A DNA stretch of 64,000 bases from Hormoscilla sp. GUM202 (GTDB lineage Bacteria > Cyanobacteriota > Cyanobacteriia > Cyanobacteriales > Desertifilaceae). Within the stretch, counting starts at the first letter, position 1, and every line of letters begins with the position of its first letter. The DNA lies in assembly GCA_005518205.2 (NCBI GenBank), contig RFFC02000004.1, positions 1 through 64,000 of the forward strand, written 5' to 3'. This document shows positions 1-8,553 of this stretch, piece by piece. The notes under the pieces were generated by a model, which was not told the origin of the DNA, did not search any database, and saw only the letters and a program-made list of their open reading frames with translations. Both the position numbers and the translations under genes were made by a program.

Positions 1-301
1 CAGTAGGGTGCCGGTTGAGGTCAAAGTACCCTCCCCAGAACACTGTTGTGACGTCCCACCGCTGGACTTGCGGCGACTGCGCCCTGGGGCCTGTATATGC
101 CGGTGTCAGCGGTGCCACGAGAGCATCTCGAGAATGCATGAAGAAACCGGTTTTGTGGAAAAACTGGGTTTCTGGGCTAGTATAGCCGGCAACAGCACGT
201 TCAGATCCCCGCAGCCAGGAAGCAAAACTGGAATGGATCCCGGGAAGCACTTTAGTGCTTACTACAAACCGCTTACAATTTATCGAGATGCTCCAATGTC
301 T
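1..301. other. Left-edge non-coding stretch with dispersed repeats
   Basis: No credible gene is seen. The stretch holds an imperfect palindrome of the AAACCNGGTTTC type (about 144-177) and a short hairpin AAGCACTTTAGTGCTT (about 244-260) followed by ACTACAAAC. Both motifs recur elsewhere in the window (for example 16110-16180, 22890-22925, 27405-27490 and 37205-37220), so they are dispersed repeats rather than local regulatory sites. Confidence 0.5.
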
Positions 302-1615
302 TCACAAATGTCTGTCTGCCAGAATTTCCAAAGCCCGGTCCGAGCATCCCATTAACCACAAGTCTGACATCCCAGTTTTGTCCCCCAATAAAATTCGCCG
401 TCGGCACCGGAAGCTTTCCTCCTCTAAATAGGCTCCCAACAAAATTCGTTGTAAAGAAGGATTCCAAATACCCGTTCGCCCGTGAAGGACTCGCCAGTTG
501 TCAACCACCAATACCTGTCCTGGAGCTAGCAAAAATTCCGTATTATATTTAGGATCTTGCAACAGTTCCGAAAATCGCCGATAGGCTGCCAACAAGTCTT
601 CAATCTTATCGTAGGATACTTCTAGCGGGATCCGCGTGTTATGATTGTACCGAATCTGATACACATCCCCATTTTCATCCAAATTAATCAGATGGTTGCG
701 CCGATAAGCGTCCCATTCGTACTTCCATGCACTGGACTCATTCTCTGATAGTTTCTCCTCCACCGAAAGCCGCTTGCGACCTGCTGGTATATATTCCGTG
801 GTTAGCAATTCAAAAAAACAGGGATTTTCTGTTTTGATAACCTCTGCCAGTTTGAAACCGTCAACGACGGTGGAATATGCTTGGCGATCGTTATCCGGAT
901 TTTCGTAGAGGATACATTCCAGAAATTGCAGCCCGGTGGGAATGTCATAGGCGGTAACATCCGTATGATTTCTTAAAGTTCCCACTTGATAGGAATGTTG
1001 GATAGCCTGAGCTTTTGCGTTGCTTCTATCCATCGTAAACACATTGGTGGGATGGTATCGTTGCCGCAGCGGTCCTACCCGTTCCACCAATCCTCGAAAA
1101 CTCTCTTCATTCTTCGGGGCGTTCTCAATTATTGCCACTCCCATATCAACTATTTTATTGAGGAACGACAATAATACCCCATCATCGTTCATCACCTCAT
1201 GGCAATCAAAATAAGGTACGGACACTGACGAGTCCCACAGTTGAGGGGGGCGTCGTTGTTTGAGCGCTGGGTCGTTATAGCAGTGAACTCGCAGCCACGA
1301 CGCATCAAATACGCTGCGATGACCTGTTTGTTCGCCACCCCAAACAATATCCAAATTCCCCTCGCGATCGAGCTTAACCTCTTCGGGAGTTGGGTTTAAA
1401 GGCATTTTGAGTACATCGTGCCCGCTGTTGAGACTCAAAGTATCTCGATGAAAGAATTTAGGAGACCGACAGCTATCTAAAAGCCAAAGGTTATGGTAAA
1501 AACTTTCGTGACCGTCTTTCCAAACGATTTGTACCCCGTTGTTAGTTGTTGCCACCGATTCGATGCGAAAAGCAGGTTTAAGTTGCTGCAATGCTGCTGT
1601 CATGTTACACCTCAA
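302..1615 (-). CDS. Gamma-butyrobetaine hydroxylase-like 2-oxoglutarate/Fe(II) dioxygenase (copy 1)
   Basis: This 437-residue protein has the two-part layout of the gamma-butyrobetaine/trimethyllysine dioxygenase family: a small N-terminal domain (about 1-105) and a jelly-roll catalytic domain of TauD/TfdA type. The iron ligands are visible as H-T-D in NHTD (about residue 217) and a distal His in VLHGRTG; the same motif carries the Arg expected to hold 2-oxoglutarate. Family members hydroxylate trimethylammonium amino acids, but the substrate here is not known. The N-terminal zinc site is degraded: where the family has a C-x-C-x2-C cluster, this copy reads SCRSPKFF with one Cys. It lies downstream of a paralogue (2196-3515) at the end of a long co-directional cluster. 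A start four codons later (ATGACAGCA) is equally possible. Confidence 0.85.
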   Translation of the reverse strand: MRCNMTAALQQLKPAFRIESVATTNNGVQIVWKDGHESFYHNLWLLDSCRSPKFFHRDTLSLNSGHDVLKMPLNPTPEEVKLDREGNLDIVWGGEQTGHRSVFDASWLRVHCYNDPALKQRRPPQLWDSSVSVPYFDCHEVMNDDGVLLSFLNKIVDMGVAIIENAPKNEESFRGLVERVGPLRQRYHPTNVFTMDRSNAKAQAIQHSYQVGTLRNHTDVTAYDIPTGLQFLECILYENPDNDRQAYSTVVDGFKLAEVIKTENPCFFELLTTEYIPAGRKRLSVEEKLSENESSAWKYEWDAYRRNHLINLDENGDVYQIRYNHNTRIPLEVSYDKIEDLLAAYRRFSELLQDPKYNTEFLLAPGQVLVVDNWRVLHGRTGIWNPSLQRILLGAYLEEESFRCRRRILLGDKTGMSDLWLMGCSDRALEILADRHL

Positions 1616-1681
1616 TATTTTTGCAAGATATTCAACCAGAAATTATATGATGTCCGGTTGAATAAATATAAATAAACGACT

Positions 1682-1715
<34 letters not shown>

Positions 1716-2025
1716 GGAAGAAAGAAGGAAGAAGTAAGAAAAGGAGAAAGTTTTTTTATCACTAATTATCCCGACATGATATTATACTCTGAACGGCAAG
1801 CAATTGCGCTTTTTTTACGCATAAAAACACAAAAGTTGTCATTGCGAGGCGGCGATATCAGCACTAACCTCCTACTGTTGCGTCAAACCAGCCGAAGCAA
1901 TCTCTACGACCTTTATAGCAATCGCCAAGGCGGTTACGACAATACCAAATGCTGAAACCTTTACCTGTAAACCTCTTCCCTTCTGCCTTCTGCCCTCTGC
2001 CTTCTGCCTTTTGCTATATCACCCC

Positions 2026-2116
2026 CAGGACTTACGCAAAATAGGAAATTATACGCCACCTGTAGGGGCGAATGGCATTCGCCCTGACTAGATATTGTGG
2101 CTCTGCGTAAGTCCTG
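2026..2116. repeat. MITE-like element with 13-bp terminal inverted repeats
   Basis: The ends CAGGACTTACGCA (2026-2038) and TGCGTAAGTCCTG (2104-2116) are perfect inverted repeats around a 65-bp core. The core itself contains a small palindrome, GGGCGAATGGCATTCGCCC. There is no coding capacity. The structure fits a non-autonomous miniature inverted-repeat element mobilised by a transposase elsewhere in the genome; no partner with these ends is in this window. Confidence 0.7.
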
Positions 2117-2195
2117 ACCCCCCGCTTTTTGAAAAAGCGCAATTCTTACCCGTGTCGAGTATAAACAGTATGGATAGCTAAATTTAGCGTTAATT

Positions 2196-3515
2196 TCAAT
2201 CGCTCATGCGCTCTGCCAGAATTTCTAAAGCGCGGTCCGAACATCCCATTAACCACATATCCGGCATCCCACTTTTTTTCCCGAGCAACAGTCGCCGTCG
2301 GCTGCGGAATGTTTCCGGCTTCATATACGCTCCCAGTAAAACTCGTCGCAGTTGGGGATTCCGAATACCCGTCCGTCCGTGGAGCAGTCGCCAGTTATCA
2401 TTTACCAATACCTGTCCGGGAGCGATGAGAAATTCGGCATTATACTCTGGAGATTCAGCTAATGCTGTAAATGCTTGGTAGGCGGCATACAAGTCTTGAA
2501 TTTTATCCGGGGAAACATCGAGCGGCACCCGGTCGTTTTTATTGTGACGAATCTGGTAAACTTCGCCATTTTTATCCAAATTAATCACGTGCTGGCGATA
2601 ATAGATTTCCCATTGATATTTCTTAGTCCCCTTTTCCTTGTCAGATATTTTTTCCTCTACACCCAGCCGTCTGCGACCTGTTGATATATACTCTTGGGTG
2701 AGTAACTCGAAATATTTTGGCTGCTGAGTCCTCAGAACTTCAGCAATTTTGAAACCATCTACCAGAGTGGAATATCCTTGTCTGTCATTGTCAGGATTTT
2801 CGTATTCAATACATCCAAGAAATTGAAGTCTGGGAGGAACGTTGTAGGAGACGTGATCGGTATGATTGTCCAGCCGATGCAAGTACTTATAGGAGTGGTG
2901 AATTTTTCCTGCCAGTTGGTTTGCTGTATCTAAAGTATAGATGTCGGTAGGATGATATCGTTGCTGAATCGGTCCGACGCGCTCTACTAATGCCTGAAAT
3001 GCTTCTCTCGTTTTGGGAAAGCCGTCAATAATTACCATTCCCACATCCAGCATTTTATCCAACCAATGCAGTAGCGTTTCATCGTCCCTCATCACTGCCT
3101 GGTAATCGAAGTATGGGATGGACAGCGATGAGTCCCACAGTTGGGGTTTTCGTCGCTGTTTGAGAGCGGGATCTTTTTGACAGTGAACTCGCAGCCAAGA
3201 TGGATCGTAGACGCTATGATGTCCCGGTTCTTCACCACCCCAAATGATATCTAAATTTCCTTCGCGGTCTATTTTGACCGTTTCAGTTATCGGATTTAGT
3301 GGCATTTTCAGGGGATCGTGTCCTTCTCCTTCTCCACTGTTGAGGCTTAATGTGTCTGGTTGAAAACATTTGGGAGAGTGGCAAGTGTCCCGCAGCCAGA
3401 GGTTGTGATAAAAGCTTTCGTGACCATCTTTCCAAGTAATTTGCACCCCGTTATCGACGGTGGTAACTGATTGGATGCGAAAAGCCAATTTGAGTTGCTG
3501 AACTAATGTGACCAT
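2196..3515 (-). CDS. Gamma-butyrobetaine hydroxylase-like 2-oxoglutarate/Fe(II) dioxygenase (copy 2)
   Basis: This paralogue of the 302-1615 gene has about 439 residues and clear similarity along its whole length. Iron ligands are H and D in DNHTD and the distal His in LLHGRTG. The N-terminal zinc cluster is also degenerate: TCHSPKC keeps two of the three clustered Cys. The ATG at 3515 is chosen because AAAAGGAG lies a few bases upstream and because the protein then begins exactly where its paralogue does. A longer in-frame TTG start at 3590 would overlap the upstream gene and adds unrelated residues. The substrate is unknown; the family acts on trimethylated amino acids such as butyrobetaine and trimethyllysine. 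It follows the ureidoglycolate-lyase-like gene by 35 bp, so both are probably on one transcript. Confidence 0.85.
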   Translation of the reverse strand: MVTLVQQLKLAFRIQSVTTVDNGVQITWKDGHESFYHNLWLRDTCHSPKCFQPDTLSLNSGEGEGHDPLKMPLNPITETVKIDREGNLDIIWGGEEPGHHSVYDPSWLRVHCQKDPALKQRRKPQLWDSSLSIPYFDYQAVMRDDETLLHWLDKMLDVGMVIIDGFPKTREAFQALVERVGPIQQRYHPTDIYTLDTANQLAGKIHHSYKYLHRLDNHTDHVSYNVPPRLQFLGCIEYENPDNDRQGYSTLVDGFKIAEVLRTQQPKYFELLTQEYISTGRRRLGVEEKISDKEKGTKKYQWEIYYRQHVINLDKNGEVYQIRHNKNDRVPLDVSPDKIQDLYAAYQAFTALAESPEYNAEFLIAPGQVLVNDNWRLLHGRTGIRNPQLRRVLLGAYMKPETFRSRRRLLLGKKSGMPDMWLMGCSDRALEILAERMSD

Positions 3516-3550
3516 ATTACTCCTTTTATTGATAAATATAATAGAGCAGT

Positions 3551-4159
3551 TTAACCGTCTTGCGGTTGATCTAGGGGAATTTTTAACCAAGTGTTATGCT
3601 CTTTGGTTAATACACAATCGATTGTTGCATAAATACTGCCTTGTTTTCTCTGATAAAAAACTTCTTTTTCTGAAAGTGATATTGGATTTGTGTGCCAGAC
3701 TCCAGGATGTATTGATATGCCACAACTCCCATCTGAATAAAGAGCTACAAAATCTTCAGGTTTGACATCTTCTTTAGGAGGAGCCAAAAGAAATATACTT
3801 GGTTCGCCATTTTTAGGCATAAACGCTTCTCCTGCATCTAGATGGGCACTCAGCCAGTTTACCAGAAGATATTTAGAGTTACTTTCTGGTTCGGATACAA
3901 TCTTACCCGCTGCACCACCGCGAGCATTCTGATGACCAGCAGAAAATATGGTCGAACCCTCCCAATAAACTCTGAACTCCTCTTCGAGAACGGTACCGTA
4001 ACCTCCCTTGGAAATTAGAGGTCGTTTTCCTGAAGTAGGCCATTTGCATAACTCTATTTTCGCATTTTCAAAATCTGTGAATACAACCCCTAACCCCAGA
4101 GCATTTTGGGAATTCAGCCTTTTTAAGGGAACATCATAGTAATTGACTGTGGTCGCCAT
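3551..4159 (-). CDS. Ureidoglycolate lyase-like (AllA-type cupin) protein
   Basis: The protein has 202 residues and resembles ureidoglycolate lyases, small cupin-fold enzymes that split ureidoglycolate to glyoxylate and urea. The best marker is the C-terminal IHPGVWHTNPI segment, which matches the conserved HPGxWH motif of that family. No other allantoin-degradation gene is nearby. Its place between an asparagine synthetase and two dioxygenases suggests a role in the cluster's pathway and not purine breakdown; that is inference. It may act on another ureido or hydroxy-amide compound. Confidence 0.6.
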   Translation of the reverse strand: MATTVNYYDVPLKRLNSQNALGLGVVFTDFENAKIELCKWPTSGKRPLISKGGYGTVLEEEFRVYWEGSTIFSAGHQNARGGAAGKIVSEPESNSKYLLVNWLSAHLDAGEAFMPKNGEPSIFLLAPPKEDVKPEDFVALYSDGSCGISIHPGVWHTNPISLSEKEVFYQRKQGSIYATIDCVLTKEHNTWLKIPLDQPQDG

Positions 4160-4221
4160 TTTTTCTTGAATTTAACTAATACCAGTTTTATTTGAGATTT
4201 CTCTAAAGTACCAACGCTTTA

Positions 4222-4249
4222 GGGAACAGGGAACAGGGAACAGGGAACA
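4222..4249. repeat. Heptamer tandem repeat (GGGAACA)
   Basis: Four perfect tandem copies of GGGAACA lie in the 163-bp gap between the asparagine synthetase gene and the ureidoglycolate-lyase-like gene. This is another member of the short tandem heptamer class seen at 1683-1715. Confidence 0.8.
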
Positions 4250-4322
4250 GATAAGAGGGTTTTTCGGTTTGTTCTACTGTTGCATGATTTTTTGGAAATG
4301 GTATAAGAATTGAACTGTTATG

Positions 4323-5804
4323 TTAATGGAAAGTTCGATCCCACTTGCCAACTAAATTGACGGCAAATGGCTGAGGAAAATACTGCTCAAAAATCCTGTA
4401 GTAAAGTAATTCCTCCTTACTTTTTATGGGGTCTCCCCGAAAGCGTGCCCGCTCGAAATCTTCGTCAGAAATAGTAGCCTCAGCGTGAGCTGCTAAAACT
4501 TTAGAGGAAGCACAACCATGAGCAAATTCCATCTTGTCTCGCCAAACTATTTCTGGGGGTAAATAGTCTTCAAAAGCTTTACGGAGCAACCATTTTTCAA
4601 TGCCAAAACTCTGGTGAAGCTTGAGGTTAGGATTTATAGTCAGTGCCATTTCCACAAAGTCTATATCTAGAAAAGGAACTCTTGCTTCTAAACCATGAGC
4701 CATTGTCAGTCTGTCTAATTTTTGCAAGTTGAGATTATGTAATCCTTTAATCCGATATACCAATTCTTGATTTAACGTCTTGCCATCATTGTAATCAGCT
4801 AGATAACTATAGCCAGCAAACAACTCATCTGATGCGTCTCCTCCGAGAACTACTTTGACATATTGGCTAGCAAGATGAGATAGCAAGTAGGTAGGTACAC
4901 AACTTCTTAACCAAGCGGCATCATAGGATTCAAAGTGGTAAATTACCTCGGGTAGAACAGAAAGCATTTCTGCTTCTGAGTAAATATATTCGTGATGAAT
5001 TGTTCCTAAATATTCTGCTACTAATCTTGCCGCTTTCAGATCGGGAGAGTTAGCAAATCCGGTGGAAAAAGAATGTAGTTCTGACATATCTCGCTTCATT
5101 AAGGCCGCAATGATGCTAGAATCGAGTCCTCCACTGAGAAATACTCCTACAGGAACGTCAGACATTAAACGCCTGCGGACACTTTGAGAAAGTCCTTGGC
5201 GAATTTTTTCTAAAATCACCTCTACATCTTCTAAAAACACATCGACTTCGGGAAAATCGTAGTAGGATTGTAAACCCTCATTAGAATGGTAATAATGTCC
5301 TGGAGGAAACTCTTTAATTTGTTCGCCATGCTTTATTAAAGCTTTGATTTCCGAAGCAAAAAATAAACCTTCTTCACTTTGAGCATAGTATAATGATTTA
5401 ATGCCTAAGCGATCGCGCACGACAAAAAATTCCCGATCGCTAGCCAATATCAAGCTAAACATACCCCTGAGTTTTTGAGGCATCTGAGTGCCAAACTTTT
5501 GGTATAGTGGTAGCAGAATTTCTGTATCGCTGTTCGTTGAAAAGTTGTAGTTTCCCTGCAAGCGATCGCGCCATTGTTGATGGTTATAAATTTCTCCGTT
5601 AGCAATAGCGTATAATTTGCTCTGCGGATCGTATAATGGTTGCTGTCCTCCTTCTACATCAATAATGGCAAGACGATTATGTCCTAAAGCATAGTTTTCC
5701 TGGCAAATGCTACTAGTACCATCCGGTCCGCGATGAGCTAAGATTGACAAGGCGTCTTCAAAGCCTGGTAAATTTGAGCCAAAAAATCCAACTATTCCAC
5801 ACAT
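4323..5804 (-). CDS. asnB: Asparagine synthetase B-type, glutamine-hydrolysing
   Basis: The 493-residue protein starts MCGIVGFFG, so Cys2 is exposed as the N-terminal nucleophile of a class II glutamine amidotransferase domain (about 1-185). A synthetase domain follows, with the ATP pyrophosphatase loop SGGLDSS near residue 225. It would adenylate a carboxylate and transfer ammonia from glutamine. The usual product is asparagine, but relatives in biosynthetic clusters amidate other acids. It is shorter than E. coli AsnB (554 residues), with a compact C-terminus. It lies 129 bp downstream of panD copy 1 in the same direction, so an Asp-derived or beta-alanine-derived substrate is plausible but unproven. 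Confidence 0.88.
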   Translation of the reverse strand: MCGIVGFFGSNLPGFEDALSILAHRGPDGTSSICQENYALGHNRLAIIDVEGGQQPLYDPQSKLYAIANGEIYNHQQWRDRLQGNYNFSTNSDTEILLPLYQKFGTQMPQKLRGMFSLILASDREFFVVRDRLGIKSLYYAQSEEGLFFASEIKALIKHGEQIKEFPPGHYYHSNEGLQSYYDFPEVDVFLEDVEVILEKIRQGLSQSVRRRLMSDVPVGVFLSGGLDSSIIAALMKRDMSELHSFSTGFANSPDLKAARLVAEYLGTIHHEYIYSEAEMLSVLPEVIYHFESYDAAWLRSCVPTYLLSHLASQYVKVVLGGDASDELFAGYSYLADYNDGKTLNQELVYRIKGLHNLNLQKLDRLTMAHGLEARVPFLDIDFVEMALTINPNLKLHQSFGIEKWLLRKAFEDYLPPEIVWRDKMEFAHGCASSKVLAAHAEATISDEDFERARFRGDPIKSKEELLYYRIFEQYFPQPFAVNLVGKWDRTFH

Positions 5805-5933
5805 ATCTTTATAGTCAAGGTAACCTCAAGGCTTTCGATCGCAATTGGACTTTTGTCCTACTTGTCTAGCTTTTCGGAATTAGGGAACTCCCAATAAATA
5901 AGGACTTTCTTATCATATCGCCCAATCCCCGTT

Positions 5934-6398
5934 TCACACCTCTACCATAAGTGGTAAATTAGTCATTTTTTTCCCGTTCGCAGTTTCATAACCATTGTAG
6001 TCCAATGTTTCCCCATTAGGAGTAATAGTCTGGTAGAAAACTTCTTGAGCTTGGTTGTTTTCGTCGGCCAGCAACACCCGCGCCCAGTGTCCGGATAGCA
6101 TGACTTGAGCGCGATCGCAATATTCGTTTGCCCAAATTATCAAGGTATCTCCTGGTTTGCACAATAGAGCACCACCACCATTGGGACAAATTTGTCCGCT
6201 TCCTGCCAGTCCTGGCAGCACATAAGTAGACCACCGGTTCCCATTGTCAATGTTGACAATTTCCACTTCTTCTAGGGGGATAATTCCCACTTTGTCCAGT
6301 AGTTCCTGGTCGATAGTGATGCTACCTACATAGTGCCGGTTGGCTTCAGTTACGCGGACGCGATGCAGCTTTGCATGCATGAGCTTTATTGTTCCCAT
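5934..6398 (-). CDS. panD: Aspartate 1-decarboxylase-like protein, copy 1
   Basis: This 154-residue protein matches pyruvoyl-dependent aspartate decarboxylase, which makes beta-alanine from aspartate. The self-cleavage site is visible as the Gly-Ser in HYVGSITID (about 22-30), with the conserved Lys in MHAKLHR upstream. A C-terminal extension beyond the usual 110-140 residues reads on to NLPLMVEV. It is the first half of a tandem duplication and is 95% or more identical to the copy at 8056-8514, differing mainly by two extra residues (Val-Glu) near position 45. The start is preceded by AGGAGAAAAGAG. PanD normally feeds pantothenate synthesis, but two copies inside this cluster argue that beta-alanine (or a related amine) is a pathway building block. 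Confidence 0.85.
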   Translation of the reverse strand: MGTIKLMHAKLHRVRVTEANRHYVGSITIDQELLDKVGIIPLEEVEIVNIDNGNRWSTYVLPGLAGSGQICPNGGGALLCKPGDTLIIWANEYCDRAQVMLSGHWARVLLADENNQAQEVFYQTITPNGETLDYNGYETANGKKMTNLPLMVEV

Positions 6399-6679
6399 GT
6401 TCTCTCTTTTCTCCTGACTTCAGTTTTTTCGACCAATCGAAAACTACTTCTTTTGGAATACCATAGCATACATGGGTTCCGTCTCGAAAATTGTAAATTC
6501 CTCTCGGCTGATTAAACTCCAAGGGAGTTCGGACATTACCTGGTGCAATACAGCATTATTTTCTTGGTAGTCCACGCGCACTGTGAGTACAAAGTATCCG
6601 CCTGATTTTAACATGGTATTGAGGTTGCGCAAACCCTCCGGACTGGCGTGACCAAAGGTAAATACCCCTACCGCTATTA

Positions 6680-7702
6680 CAGCATTTATCATAAAGATGA
6701 GGTACAATAGTGAGGTCAGCAGTAGAACCCTCGAAAACCATGAAGCCCTATTCAGTTGATCTCCGCCAGAAAATTATAGAAACCTATGAAAATGAGGAGA
6801 TATCACAAAGACAACTAGCCAAAAGATTCCGAGTAGCATTCAGTTTCGTTATCAAAATTCTCAAGCAGTACCGGTCCACTGGCAACTTGAAGCCGGGTAT
6901 TAGCACCGGTCGTCCCCTCAAGCTCAACCAGTCCCAACAGGAAAAGCTCAAAGTTTTAGTAGAGGAAAATAATGATTGGACATTGTCAGAATATCAGTCA
7001 GAATTAGAAAAACAGACGGAGGTAAAAGTCAGCCGTTCCACAATAGACAGAATGATTAAACGGTCGGGATTGACCGTAAAAAAAAAGGCATTACATCCGA
7101 CGGAAAAGAGAAGTTCTCGAGTTCAGCAGTTAAGGTTAGACTACTGGAAAGAGATAGAAGGAATTGAGCCTACTGACCTCATTTTTCTGGATGAATCGGG
7201 CTGCAACCTGGCTTTAACACGGATGTATGCCCGCTCACAATGTGGTCTGAGAGCTTATGGAAGTAAACCCAGTAAGCGAGGACAAAATGTTTCAATAGTT
7301 GGGGCAGTTAGTCTCAATGGGATAGTGAGTTCATTGAATATTTTAGGTGCTTATGATAGCTTAACATTTGAGGCATTTGTGATTCGACACTTAGTGCCAA
7401 AGCTGTGGAAAGGAGCTTGTGTTGTGATGGACAACTGTACAATTCATAAGGGAGATGTAATCCGACAAGCTATTGAAAAAGTGGGGGCGCGGTTAGTCTA
7501 TCTTCCTCCTTATTCGCCAGACTTCTCTCCAATTGAAAATATTTGGTCAAAGCTGAAGAGTTATCTCAAGAAACTAGAAGCCAGAACCTATCGGGCCTTA
7601 GTAGATGGCATTCAGGAGGGCTTTGCTACCATCAACCTGCAAGATATCCACAACTGGTTCACCCACTGTTGCTACTGTACCTCACCATTTTGATAAATGC
7701 TA
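6680..7702 (+). mobile_element. IS630-family insertion sequence, complete
   Basis: The element is bounded by imperfect inverted repeats: left CAGCATTTATC at 6680, right GATAAATGCTA ending at 7702, with further matches inwards around GAGGTACAATAG and its partner. It is flanked by TA on both sides (6678-6679 and 7703-7704), the target duplication expected for IS630/Tc1-type elements. Comparison with the uninterrupted copy at about 8780-8800 confirms the insertion point inside the methyltransferase fragment. The length is 1023 bp, normal for the family. Confidence 0.9.
6740..7693 (+). CDS. IS630-family transposase
   Basis: This transposase of about 317 residues has an N-terminal helix-turn-helix region (about 1-60, MKPYSVDLRQKII onward) and an RNase H-like catalytic domain. 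The catalytic triad is visible as Asp in IFLDESG, Asp in VVMDNCTIH and Glu in SPIENIWSKLK. The reading frame is intact and the terminal repeats are present, so the element may still be active. The ATG at 6740 is chosen because the upstream in-frame codons lie in the terminal repeat region. It reads opposite to the gene it interrupts. Confidence 0.92.
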   Translation: MKPYSVDLRQKIIETYENEEISQRQLAKRFRVAFSFVIKILKQYRSTGNLKPGISTGRPLKLNQSQQEKLKVLVEENNDWTLSEYQSELEKQTEVKVSRSTIDRMIKRSGLTVKKKALHPTEKRSSRVQQLRLDYWKEIEGIEPTDLIFLDESGCNLALTRMYARSQCGLRAYGSKPSKRGQNVSIVGAVSLNGIVSSLNILGAYDSLTFEAFVIRHLVPKLWKGACVVMDNCTIHKGDVIRQAIEKVGARLVYLPPYSPDFSPIENIWSKLKSYLKKLEARTYRALVDGIQEGFATINLQDIHNWFTHCCYCTSPF

Positions 7703-8055
7703 TATAGCACCAAAGCTGTTCGGAGGGCAACCCTTTATTTCTGCTTCTAGCTTCCCTTGATACAGGGCTTGATAAACCCCCTTTTTTCTGGCCACTTCTA
7801 GCATTTCTGACGAGAGGTCGAGCGCCGTTATCTTGCTATAGCCCAGTTCCCCCAGGGCCTCCCCCACCATTCCCGTACCGGCCCCTGCATCTAGTATACT
7901 CGCTTCTTTATCGGACAGCACTTTGGCTAAGGCTCTGGCTGATTTAATTGGACTGATGCGATAGGGTCGATCTAATTCTGCATCGTATATGCGCGACCAC
8001 ATTAGGGAACTCCCAATAAATAAGGACTTTCTTATCATATCGCCCAATCCCCGTT

Positions 8056-8514
8056 TCACACCTCTACCATAAGTGGTAAATTAGTCAATTTTTTCCCGTT
8101 CGCAGTTTCATAACCATTGTAGTCCAATGTCTCCCCATTAGGCGTGAGAGTCTGGTAGAATACTTCCCTCACTTGGTTGTTTTCGTCGGCGATCAGCACC
8201 CGCGCCCGGTGTCCAGTACCCATGACTTCCGAGCGATCGCAATGTTCGTTTGCCCAAATAATCAAGGTATCTCCTTGTTTGCACAATAGCGCACCACCAC
8301 CATTGGGACAAATTTGTCCGCTTCCTGCCAGTCCTGGCAGCACATAAGTAGACCACCGGTTTCCATTGTCAATGTTGACAATTTCTTCTAGGGGGATAAT
8401 TCCCACTTTTTCCAGTAGTTCCTGGTCGATAGTGATGCTACCTACATAGTGCCGGTTTGCTTCAGTTACGCGGAGGCGATGCAGCTTTGCATGCATGAGC
8501 TTTATTGTTCCCAT
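8056..8514 (-). CDS. panD: Aspartate 1-decarboxylase-like protein, copy 2
   Basis: This 152-residue copy carries the same Gly-Ser processing site (HYVGSITID), upstream Lys and C-terminal extension as copy 1 at 5934-6398. It lacks two residues in the segment before [10 protein letters not shown]. It lies 39 bp downstream of the intact methyltransferase, preceded by AGGAGAAGAAA, and probably represents the original position of panD in the operon. Both copies look functional. The expected product is beta-alanine; retained duplicates suggest demand for dosage, or divergence of substrate preference, which the sequence cannot decide. Confidence 0.86.
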   Translation of the reverse strand: MGTIKLMHAKLHRLRVTEANRHYVGSITIDQELLEKVGIIPLEEIVNIDNGNRWSTYVLPGLAGSGQICPNGGGALLCKQGDTLIIWANEHCDRSEVMGTGHRARVLIADENNQVREVFYQTLTPNGETLDYNGYETANGKKLTNLPLMVEV

Positions 8515-8553
8515 TTTCTTCTCCTGATTTCAGTTTTTTTGACCAATCTAAAA

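Larger units (their letters stand above)
6444..8059 (-). pseudogene. Duplicated methyltransferase second domain, split by IS630
   Basis: Two fragments flank the insertion: 7700-8059 holds the upstream part with SAM motif ILDAGAGTGMVG, and 6444-6680 holds the C-terminal part. Together they match residues about 290-465 of the intact methyltransferase at 8554-9951. The duplication junction gave the fragment a GTG start at 8059 that overlaps the panD copy 2 stop codon as GTGA, so before the insertion it would have encoded a translationally coupled single-domain methyltransferase of about 200 residues. The IS630 element now separates the SAM-binding half from the rest, so it is very likely inactive. 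Confidence 0.85.

Noticed and set aside
8..355. 115-residue frame at the left edge
   Set aside because: It overlaps the end of the dioxygenase gene on the opposite strand and dispersed repeats; composition is not protein-like.
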